A DNA stretch of 8,158 nt from UBA11606 sp039815945 (GTDB lineage: Bacteria > Actinomycetota > Acidimicrobiia > Acidimicrobiales > Aldehydirespiratoraceae), in NCBI GenBank assembly GCA_039815945.1, contig JBCBYI010000182.1:1-8158 (forward strand). The letters are read 5' to 3'. The position numbers and the translations under genes were made by a program. A model generated the notes under the pieces. That model was not told the origin of the DNA. It made no database searches and saw nothing but the letters and a program-made list of their open reading frames with translations. Position 1 is the stretch's first letter, and every line of letters starts with the position of its first letter. Shown piece after piece: positions 1 through 4,742 of the stretch.

Positions 1-70
1 GAGGGTGGCTTCAGCACCCCCGAGTCTCAAGGAGACCCACTCACCTGACCAACGTCACTGGGATCTACAG
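1..70. other. Intergenic edge, downstream of the crotonase gene
   Basis: This short stretch lies 3' of the crotonase gene. It holds two small inverted repeats: GGGTG at 3-7 with CACCC at 15-19, and GTCTC at 24-28 with GAGAC at 32-36 (3-nt loop). Neither is followed by a T-run on either strand, so they are at best weak terminator elements. A plus-strand reading frame is open from base 1 to a TGA at 46-48 and could be the last 15 codons of a convergent gene, but that is too short to support. Confidence 0.3.
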
Positions 71-916
71 CTAGGCCAGGCCCCGGCGCACCGGATTGAG
101 GTCGTCGAACTCGGGCTCGCGCTTCTCCTGCTGGGCCGCGAACGACTCCATCATGTCGGCCGGCTGGAACATGCCCGACTGCCACAGCGAGATGTGGTTG
201 AGGGAGTCGGCGACGGAGTGGTCGCGGGCGTAGAGCACCGACTGCTTGGTGCCGTAGATCGCGAGTGGCGACTTGGCGGCGATGCGGGCGGCCGTGTCGA
301 GCACCTCGTTCAGCATCGTGTCGTGGTCGGCGTACACCTCGTTGACGAGGCCGACCTCCTTGGCCCGGTGGGCCGACATACGGTCGCCGGTGTAGGCGAG
401 TTCACGCACGATGCCGTCAGGGATCAGCTTCGGGAGCCGCTGGAGCGTGCCGACGTCGGCGGTCATGCCGATGTTGATCTCCTGGATGCAGAACCAGGCG
501 TCCTCGGTGGCGTACCGGCAATCGGCGGCGGTGACCATGTCGACCGCGCCGCCGACGACACCACCCTGCATCGCGGCCAGCACCGGCATGCGGGCCTCTT
601 CGAGGCAGCTGAACGTGTTCTGGAGGTGGAGGACGTTGGCCCGGAGATTGGCCCGCTGGCGGCCGACCTCGCGGCTGTCGTCGCCGTCGAGGTTGGAACC
701 GCCGGTGAACACCGAGAGATCCATGCCGGCGCAGAAGTGCTTGCCGGTCGAGGACAACACGACGGCCCGCACCCGGCCGGAGTCGCTGAGACCGTTGACG
801 ATCTCGGGCAGCTCCGACCAGAAGGCCGGGATCATGGTGTTGAGTTCGTCGGGGCGCGAGAGGATGACGTGGGCGACGCCCTCGCTCTCCTCGATCTCGA
901 AGCAGGTGTATCCCAT
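71..916 (-). CDS. Enoyl-CoA hydratase/isomerase family protein, dienoyl-CoA isomerase (ECH1) type
   Basis: A 281-residue crotonase-fold protein. The oxyanion-hole segments are visible: SSTGKHFCAGMDL at about 55-67 and the GGVVGGAVD segment at 118-126. Three acidic residues, D126, E146 and D154, have the same 20- and 8-residue spacing and local context (GGAVD; QEINIG; ADVGTLQRLPK) as the catalytic triad of rat delta3,5-delta2,4-dienoyl-CoA isomerase (D176/E196/D204). A simple enoyl-CoA hydratase would instead have two catalytic glutamates. The expected reaction is isomerisation of 3,5-dienoyl-CoA to 2,4-dienoyl-CoA in the cytosol, used in degrading unsaturated or ring-derived acyl chains. It lies 18 nt downstream of the diiron-protein gene on the same strand. 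There is no good Shine-Dalgarno, but a TAGCCT hexamer sits 7 nt before the ATG, so it may also be transcribed alone and leaderless. Family is near certain; the isomerase subtype is likely. Confidence 0.93.
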   Translation of the reverse strand: MGYTCFEIEESEGVAHVILSRPDELNTMIPAFWSELPEIVNGLSDSGRVRAVVLSSTGKHFCAGMDLSVFTGGSNLDGDDSREVGRQRANLRANVLHLQNTFSCLEEARMPVLAAMQGGVVGGAVDMVTAADCRYATEDAWFCIQEINIGMTADVGTLQRLPKLIPDGIVRELAYTGDRMSAHRAKEVGLVNEVYADHDTMLNEVLDTAARIAAKSPLAIYGTKQSVLYARDHSVADSLNHISLWQSGMFQPADMMESFAAQQEKREPEFDDLNPVRRGLA

Positions 917-923
917 GGCCCGA

Positions 924-929
924 AGGCTA
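924..929 (-). promoter_or_regulatory. Putative -10 box of a leaderless internal promoter (crotonase)
   Basis: On the minus strand TAGCCT is followed by exactly 7 nt and then the crotonase ATG (916). This puts transcription initiation at or next to the start codon. The hexamer fits the TANNNT -10 pattern of actinobacterial promoters and is identical to the one before the aminopeptidase start. No clear -35 is visible. It would give the crotonase a supply independent of the regulator-diiron transcript. Confidence 0.4.
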
Positions 930-934
930 CGGGA

Positions 935-2113
935 TCAGCCTTCGCCGTTCCCCATCGCCGTGACGGCGGCCGACTCGTGCATTGCCTGCGCCTTGGCTTC
1001 GAAGTCCTCTTCTTCGAGGTCGTACTCGATGAACTCGTCGCCCGTGTCGGGCATGTGCTCGAACTCGATCACCCCGATCTCGGTGAACTTCTCGCGCAGC
1101 CAGCCCTCGCCGGCGTCGAGCAAGCCGAGCTTGCGGCAGTTCGGCACGATCTTGGAGAACAGCATCCGCTGGAAGACCTTGGTCTCCTCCGGGGCGTTGA
1201 GCAGCCGCTCGCACATGACCCGGCTGTCGACACCCATGTGTTCCCACACTTCCTGCTGGAGGAAGCGGTCGCGCATGCGCAGGGCGGCCTCGAAGGCGAA
1301 CTCCTGGCGGTGCTGGATCTCGGCGAGGGTCATGTCCTGGTACACCTCCTGGAGGCTCAGGACACCGAAGGCCACGTGACGGGCCTCGTCGCTCATGATG
1401 TAGCGGAGCATCTTCTTCAGCAGCGGCTCCTCGGTGAGGTCGTGCATGAAGCCGAAGGCGGCGAGAGCGAGACCCTCGACCATGATCTGCATGCCGAGGT
1501 AGGTCATGTCCCACTCGGAGTCGTTGATGATGTCGTCGAGCAGCAGGCGCAGGTGCGGGTTGACCGGGTAGCCGCCGTCGAGCTTCTCGTTGAGGTAGCG
1601 GGAGAACGCCTCGACGTGGCGGGCCTCGTCGACGGTCTGCTGGGCGGCGTAGTACTTGGCGTCGATCCACGGCACCGTCTCGACGATCTTGGCCGTGCAC
1701 AGCAGCGCACCCTGCTCGCCGTGCATGAACTGGCTCAGGCGCCACTTGGCCGACTGCAGGCCGAACTCACGCCATTCCTTGTCGCTCCACTTGTAGAGCG
1801 GCGACGACGGATCCTCGGTGTTGCTCGGATCCATCTGCATCTCGAGCTGGAGGTTGAGCGCCTCGTAGGGATCGACCTCGATCGACCAATCGAGATCGGT
1901 GGTGGCATTCCACTGGCTCGTCTTCGACTTCTCGTAGAGCTTGTCGAGCTTGGCCCGCTCGCCCTTGTCGTAGTTCCAGGTGAAGATCGCGTCGGCATTG
2001 TCCTGCACGAGGTGGATCAGCTCGTGGGGATTGTCGTTCCCCTTGGCGATCTCCATGATGCGGTCGACGTCGTTGGCGTCGTCGAAGTTCTTGCGCTCGG
2101 CGGTGTCGGTCAT
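935..2113 (-). CDS. Ferritin-like carboxylate-bridged diiron protein (putative oxygenase/oxidase)
   Basis: A 392-residue, mostly helical protein. Two identical DEARHV motifs give ExxH pairs E163/H166 and E243/H246. Each is preceded by a helix glutamate 30 residues upstream: E133 (in HGEQGAL) and E213 (in IMVEG). Together they supply the six-ligand diiron site (E, ExxH, E, ExxH) typical of ribonucleotide reductase R2, R2-like oxidases, acyl-ACP desaturases and bacterial multicomponent monooxygenases. The position four after H166, where R2 carries its radical tyrosine, is F170, which argues against a class Ia/Ib R2 and for an O2-activating oxidase or oxygenase. The C-terminal tail (about 354-372) is very acidic. 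The ATG at 2113 was chosen because it overlaps the tetR stop (ATGA) and has GAGGA 9 nt upstream; an earlier in-frame ATG (2188) lies inside tetR and would add only Arg/Pro-rich sequence. Cofactor class is confident; substrate and redox partner are unknown, with no reductase or ferredoxin gene in view. Confidence 0.85.
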   Translation of the reverse strand: MTDTAERKNFDDANDVDRIMEIAKGNDNPHELIHLVQDNADAIFTWNYDKGERAKLDKLYEKSKTSQWNATTDLDWSIEVDPYEALNLQLEMQMDPSNTEDPSSPLYKWSDKEWREFGLQSAKWRLSQFMHGEQGALLCTAKIVETVPWIDAKYYAAQQTVDEARHVEAFSRYLNEKLDGGYPVNPHLRLLLDDIINDSEWDMTYLGMQIMVEGLALAAFGFMHDLTEEPLLKKMLRYIMSDEARHVAFGVLSLQEVYQDMTLAEIQHRQEFAFEAALRMRDRFLQQEVWEHMGVDSRVMCERLLNAPEETKVFQRMLFSKIVPNCRKLGLLDAGEGWLREKFTEIGVIEFEHMPDTGDEFIEYDLEEEDFEAKAQAMHESAAVTAMGNGEG

Positions 2114-2733
2114 GACGGGTCGTCCTCGGGGTCGGGGGTCGGTTCGGGCAGGGCGGCGGTGATCAGGCGATGGATGACGGTGTTCCACTCATCGGCCTGG
2201 GTCGTCGGTTTCTCAATGGCGCCCATCACGACGAAGCCGAACGAGATCGCCTGGCAGAGCGTGAGGATGGCGCGGGTAGAGAGCGAGGGATCGACGATGC
2301 CGGCCTCTTTGCCGTTGTCGATCAGGGTTGCGAGATGCGACTCCTCGTCGGCCATACGGGCGAGGAGCGTCTCGCGAAACGACGGGTCGCGACGGGCCAT
2401 GACGAACGCCTCGAGCATCAAGGCGTCGCCACCGTGATCGCGGTTCATGAGATCGGCACCCAGCGAACCGAGCACGTCGGCCGCGCTCGCGTCGGGGCCG
2501 GCGGTGAGGAGCTGGGCGATCTGCTGCATCAAGACGACGTCGAGGGCGTCGAGCAGGAGCTCCTGCTTGCCTTCCCAGCGGCTGTAGATCGCGCCGGTGG
2601 TGAGTCCGGCCCGGCGGGCGATCAGGGCCACGCCGGCCTTTTCGATGCCGCGCTCGGTGAAGACCTCGATCGCCGCGCCGAGGAGGCGATCGGTGATGTC
2701 GTCGGTCGGACGCAGCGCGTCGGTGGCGGCCAT
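2110..2733 (-). CDS. TetR/AcrR-family transcriptional regulator
   Basis: A 207-residue protein of typical TetR length. The N-terminal DNA-binding domain is clear: helix 1 around residues 14-27 (a LLGAAIEVFTERG-type segment) and the helix-turn-helix at about 34-56, with GVALIARRAGLTTGAIY and then the usual aromatic/KQELL stretch. The remaining ~145 residues form the variable ligand-binding and dimerisation half. The start is the ATG at 2733: the reading frame stays open further upstream, but an earlier start would cross the putative operator and enter antisense of the exporter gene. A consensus-like promoter ends 7 nt before this ATG, suggesting a leaderless mRNA. The gene overlaps the diiron-protein gene by 4 bp and is divergent from a LysE exporter, so it probably represses its own operon and perhaps the exporter. 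The effector is unknown; an acyl-CoA or the diiron enzyme's substrate is a reasonable guess. Confidence 0.93.
   Translation of the reverse strand: MAATDALRPTDDITDRLLGAAIEVFTERGIEKAGVALIARRAGLTTGAIYSRWEGKQELLLDALDVVLMQQIAQLLTAGPDASAADVLGSLGADLMNRDHGGDALMLEAFVMARRDPSFRETLLARMADEESHLATLIDNGKEAGIVDPSLSTRAILTLCQAISFGFVVMGAIEKPTTQADEWNTVIHRLITAALPEPTPDPEDDPS
2123..2127 (-). promoter_or_regulatory. Ribosome-binding site deciding the diiron-protein start
   Basis: GAGGA on the minus strand lies 9 nt before the ATG at 2113 and inside the last codons of the TetR gene. With the ATGA stop/start overlap it implies translational coupling of regulator and diiron protein. Confidence 0.6.
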
Positions 2734-2738
2734 GGACC

Positions 2739-2759
2739 CGAGAATAACGACTATTATCG
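2739..2759. promoter_or_regulatory. Candidate TetR operator (21-bp inverted repeat)
   Basis: On the plus strand CGAGAATA and TATTATCG flank a 5-bp centre (ACGAC). Seven of the eight arm positions pair, the single mismatch being 2742/2756. The repeat is AT-rich against very GC-rich surroundings. It covers the -10 and most of the spacer of the tetR promoter and lies in the gap shared with lysE, the usual arrangement for an autorepressing TetR protein. The size and symmetry suit a TetR dimer. Confidence 0.55.
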
Positions 2760-2768
2760 AGCTGTCAA
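2741..2768 (-). promoter_or_regulatory. tetR promoter (TTGACA, 16-bp spacer, TATTCT), leaderless
   Basis: The minus strand reads TTGACA (2768-2763), then 16 nt, then TATTCT (2746-2741), then 7 nt to the ATG at 2733. The -35 is a perfect vegetative consensus and the -10 matches TATAAT at four of six positions. Initiation would fall at or beside the ATG, and there is no Shine-Dalgarno, consistent with a leaderless transcript carrying tetR and the diiron gene. Confidence 0.65.
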
Positions 2769-2784
2769 GGGGTCGAGGCAGCGG

Positions 2785-2790
2785 TAGCGT
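2785..2790 (+). promoter_or_regulatory. Putative -10 box of a leaderless lysE promoter
   Basis: TAGCGT is followed by 7 nt (2791-2797) and the GTG start at 2798. It fits TANNNT. The expected -35 position overlaps the opposing tetR -35, so the two promoters would be back to back and possibly controlled together. No good plus-strand -35 hexamer is visible, which keeps confidence low. Confidence 0.35.
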
Positions 2791-2797
2791 CTCGGCC

Positions 2798-3421
2798 GTG
2801 CCGCCCGTCGCCGATCTCGTCGCCTTCGCCGCCTTCTCCCTCGTGATCGTGGTGATCCCGGGCCCGGCGATCGCGTTCATCGTGGGTCGAGGCGTTGCGC
2901 TCGGCCGCCGGCCGGCGCTCGACACCGTGCTCGGCAACACGCTGGGCGCCGCGATCCAGGTCACCCTGGTCGCCGCTGGTCTCGTCCCGCTGCTCGAACG
3001 ATCGGATCGCACCTACGACATCATCCGGCTCGCGGGTGCGGCCTATCTCGTCGTCCTCGGCGTTCGAGCGCTGCGCTCGACCGACCGGTTGGTCGTCGAC
3101 GCCGACCAGCGCCACGCCGCCCGCCGTCAGCACATCCGCGAGGGCTTCGTCGTCGGCATCACGAACCCGAAGCTCGCGATCCTGCTCGCCGCCACCCTCC
3201 CCCAGTTCATGGACGGCGCCACCACCGGCACGCTCGTCCCGTACGCCGTGTCGTTCGCGACGGTGTTCGCCCTCGTCGCTCTCGTGGCCGACAGTCTCTG
3301 GGCGGTGCTCGCAGGCGCCGCTCGCGACTGGTTCGGCCGATCCGAGGATCGGCTGCGCCAACTCCGTGCCGGCGGCGGCGCCGTGATGATTGGCGTCGGG
3401 ATCTACGCAGTCTTCAGCTGA
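2798..3421 (+). CDS. LysE/RhtB-family amino-acid or metabolite exporter
   Basis: A 207-residue integral membrane protein, the normal length for the family. The N-terminal signature PGPAIAFIVGRG (21-32) lies in the first membrane helix. LGNTLG (45-50) starts the second helix, and GFVVGITNPK (116-125) is the conserved cytoplasmic-side motif before the fourth. Further hydrophobic segments lie at about 76-92, 125-137, 148-173 and 191-206, giving roughly six helices. The family exports basic or neutral amino acids and related small molecules by proton exchange. GTG 2798 was chosen because it puts the first helix and PGP motif at the usual distance from the N-terminus and has a -10-like hexamer 7 nt upstream; no Shine-Dalgarno is seen. 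It is divergent from tetR, which may regulate it. Substrate cannot be told from sequence. Confidence 0.9.
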   Translation: MPPVADLVAFAAFSLVIVVIPGPAIAFIVGRGVALGRRPALDTVLGNTLGAAIQVTLVAAGLVPLLERSDRTYDIIRLAGAAYLVVLGVRALRSTDRLVVDADQRHAARRQHIREGFVVGITNPKLAILLAATLPQFMDGATTGTLVPYAVSFATVFALVALVADSLWAVLAGAARDWFGRSEDRLRQLRAGGGAVMIGVGIYAVFS

Positions 3422-3457
3422 GCCGAGGCCAGCGGTTCAGATCAGGGTGCTCAGCTG
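3415..3457. terminator. Possible bidirectional terminator dyad spanning two stop codons
   Basis: CAGCTGAGC at 3415-3423 and GCTCAGCTG at 3449-3457 form a perfect 9-bp inverted repeat with a 25-nt loop. The convergent genes lysE (stop 3419-3421) and the kinase (stop at 3437-3439) are only 15 bp apart, so the dyad overlaps the last codons of both. No T-run follows on either strand, so it would act as a stalling or 3'-end-protecting hairpin rather than a classic intrinsic terminator. Confidence 0.4.
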
Positions 3458-4426
3458 CGCGTGCGGGCGGGGGCCCATGTGGCTGATGACCTCGCCGGCG
3501 GCGATCGAACCCAGTTCGGCGCAACGCTCGAGCGGTGCACCGAGCGACAGGCCGTAGATGAACCCAGAGGCGTACAGGTCGCCGGCGCCGGTGGCGTCGA
3601 CCACCCGCTCCACCGGGGTCGCCGCCACATCGCGGCGCTCGCCGTTGCTCATCACGACCGAACCCTTGGCGCTCCGAGTCAGCGCGGCGACCTCGACCAT
3701 GCCGGCGATCTGCTGGGCGGCTGCGTCGAAGTCGTCGGTCTCGAACATCGCACAGACCTCGGCCTCGTTGGCGAACACGAGATCGACCCGGTCGTCGAGG
3801 AGGTCCATCCATTCGTCGCGGTGACGGTCGACGCAGAACGAGTCACTCAGCGTCAACGACACGATCCGCCCGGCGTCGGAGGCGATCGCCATCGCATGAC
3901 GGATCGCGTCCTTGGCCTCGTCACGGTCCCAGAGGTAGCCCTCGCAGTAGGTGATCGCCGCGGACTCGACCGTCTCAGTGTCGATGTCGGCGGGCGACAG
4001 GAACGCCGAGATCCCGAGGAAGGTGTTCATCGTGCGCTCGCCGTCGGGCGTGACCTGGATGAGCGAGCGGGCGGTGGGTTCGCCCTCGGTCGCGAACGGC
4101 ACGTCGAACGCGACCCCGCCGTTGCGGGTGTCGTGGGCGAAAACCTCGCCGAGCTGATCGTCGCGGACCTTGCCGATGTAGGCCGAGCGGCCGCCAAGGC
4201 TCGCGACCCCCGCCATCGAGTTGGCGGCCGAGCCGCCGGATGTCTCGATGCCCGGGGGCATGGCGGCGTAGAGCGAGGTGGCCCGGTCGGTGTCGATGAG
4301 GGTCATCGCGCCTTTGACCAAGCCGTGCTCGTCGAGGAAGTCCTCCGGCACCGTCGAGATCACGTCGACGATGGCGTTGCCCACACCGACGACGTCGAGG
4401 GGAAGATCGGGGTTCGCGCGCAACAC
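3437..4426 (-). CDS. PfkB-family carbohydrate/nucleoside kinase, adenosine-kinase-like
   Basis: A 329-residue ribokinase-fold kinase. Motifs in order: GVGNAIVDV (14-22) with the substrate-binding Asp21; the glycine-rich SGGSAANSMAG (63-73); GKVRDDQLG (85-93); the TPDGERTMNTFLG region (126-138); NEAEV (220-224); TRSAKGS (250-256); and the C-terminal signature DATGAGDLYASG (277-288) with catalytic base Asp283 in the anion-hole GAGD. This pattern matches bacterial proteins usually annotated as adenosine kinase (ATP + adenosine to AMP + ADP, purine salvage), though sugar specificity cannot be excluded. The start is GTG 4426 or the next codon, TTG 4423; GGAG at 4433-4430 is 3 nt from the former and 6 nt from the latter. 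An in-frame ATG at 4573 is rejected because the extension is Arg/Ser-rich and overlaps another coding ORF. The gene converges on lysE. Confidence 0.9.
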   Translation of the reverse strand: MLRANPDLPLDVVGVGNAIVDVISTVPEDFLDEHGLVKGAMTLIDTDRATSLYAAMPPGIETSGGSAANSMAGVASLGGRSAYIGKVRDDQLGEVFAHDTRNGGVAFDVPFATEGEPTARSLIQVTPDGERTMNTFLGISAFLSPADIDTETVESAAITYCEGYLWDRDEAKDAIRHAMAIASDAGRIVSLTLSDSFCVDRHRDEWMDLLDDRVDLVFANEAEVCAMFETDDFDAAAQQIAGMVEVAALTRSAKGSVVMSNGERRDVAATPVERVVDATGAGDLYASGFIYGLSLGAPLERCAELGSIAAGEVISHMGPRPHAQLSTLI

Positions 4427-4454
4427 AGGCTCCAGACCGCAGGTGAACCTGGGC

Positions 4455-4460
4455 AGGCTA
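4455..4460 (-). promoter_or_regulatory. Putative -10 box of the kinase gene
   Basis: TAGCCT on the minus strand is the third copy of this hexamer seen near a gene start. Initiation about 7 nt downstream would give a leader of some 20-25 nt carrying the GGAG ribosome-binding site (4433-4430). The kinase could thus be transcribed without the small upstream ORF. No clear -35 is visible. Confidence 0.35.
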
Positions 4461-4477
4461 GCGCTCGGAGCGCTCGG
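4460..4477. repeat. Tandem 9-bp repeat with overlapping hairpins
   Basis: AGCGCTCGG occurs twice head to tail (4460-4468 and 4469-4477), followed by GAGCG at 4479-4483. Two alternative small hairpins result: AGCGCT/AGCGCT with a 3-nt loop (4460-4474), and CGCTC/GAGCG with a 3-nt loop (4471-4483). They share bases and cannot form together. They lie between the acidic ORF and the kinase and could attenuate or process read-through RNA; no T-run follows. Confidence 0.4.
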
Positions 4478-4488
4478 CGAGCGGCAGC

Positions 4489-4614
4489 TCAGGCCGCTTC
4501 GGAGAGCTCTCGACCCTTGGCTATCGCCGCCGCGAACGCCTCGTCGTCGATGTCGAGTTCGGACTCCGGCCACTCAGCCGGATCGAAGGTGTCGTCGAAC
4601 ATCTCGTCGTCCAC
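4489..4614 (-). CDS. Unrecognised 41-residue acidic small protein
   Basis: A short ORF starting at GTG 4614 with GAAAGG 8 nt upstream and ending at TGA 4491-4489. The protein begins MDDEMFDDTFDPAEWPESEL and ends in a probable short helix, DEAFAAAIAKGRELSEAA. It has 15 acidic and 2 basic residues, no membrane segment and no cysteine. About 34 of 41 codons end in G or C, as in the real genes here, whereas the overlapping kinase-frame extension is Arg/Ser-rich like a shadow frame. It lies 62 bp upstream of the kinase on the same strand and is divergent from the aminopeptidase. I do not recognise the family. It may be an acidic partner or inhibitor-like peptide, a leader ORF affecting kinase expression, or a chance ORF. 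Confidence 0.6.
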   Translation of the reverse strand: MDDEMFDDTFDPAEWPESELDIDDEAFAAAIAKGRELSEAA

Positions 4615-4622
4615 GAGCGCCG

Positions 4623-4628
4623 CCTTTC
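4623..4628 (-). promoter_or_regulatory. Ribosome-binding site of the 41-residue ORF
   Basis: GAAAGG on the minus strand lies 8 nt before GTG 4614. An ATG overlaps this site at 4629-4627 but opens a different frame of only 18 codons that is Arg-rich, so the GTG is the better start. Confidence 0.5.
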
Positions 4629-4684
4629 ATCTCAGAGGATGGATGAATCCGCCCCTCCAGTGGTACGGGACCCAGACGACGCAT

Positions 4685-4717
4685 CGGTGTCGTTCGCTTT
4701 ACGGTCCGGTGTCGTTC
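4685..4717. repeat. Two perfect 11-bp direct repeats, 22-bp period
   Basis: CGGTGTCGTTC occurs at 4685-4695 and again at 4707-4717, a start-to-start distance of 22 bp, about two DNA helical turns. They sit in the 128-bp region between the divergent acidic ORF and the aminopeptidase gene. The second copy covers the expected -35 position of the aminopeptidase promoter. Same-face direct repeats suggest tandem binding of a regulator, or activator sites; the protein is unknown. Confidence 0.5.
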
Positions 4718-4729
4718 TCGACCGCTCGA

Positions 4730-4735
4730 TAGCCT
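4730..4735 (+). promoter_or_regulatory. Putative -10 box of a leaderless aminopeptidase promoter
   Basis: TAGCCT is followed by 7 nt (4736-4742) and the GTG start at 4743; no Shine-Dalgarno precedes the GTG. The -35 position falls in the second 11-bp direct repeat (around 4707-4712) and does not match consensus, which would suit an activator-dependent promoter. Confidence 0.5.
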
Positions 4736-4742
4736 CCACTGC

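Noticed and set aside
1..48. Possible 3' end of a plus-strand gene ending at TGA 46-48
   Set aside because: Only 15 codons are visible and they match no motif; this cannot be told from a chance open frame.
2114..2188. Earlier ATG for the diiron protein (25 extra residues)
   Set aside because: The extra residues are Arg/Pro/His-rich and lie fully inside the tetR coding sequence; the internal ATG has the ribosome-binding site and ATGA overlap.
5..2437. 810-codon open frame on the plus strand opposite the crotonase, diiron and tetR genes
   Set aside because: It is a mirror of three well-supported minus-strand genes; its protein is a low-complexity mix of V, G, L, H, D and E with no recognisable domain. 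Long antisense frames are expected when third positions are nearly all G or C.
2734..3012. Upstream extension of the TetR reading frame (93 extra codons)
   Set aside because: It would cross the promoter and operator and run antisense through the start of lysE; the extra residues resemble no TetR N-terminus.
4427..4573. 49-residue N-terminal extension of the kinase from ATG 4573
   Set aside because: The extension is Arg/Ser/Gly-rich, precedes the normal PfkB N-terminus and overlaps the acidic ORF in another frame; GGAG sits at the shorter start.
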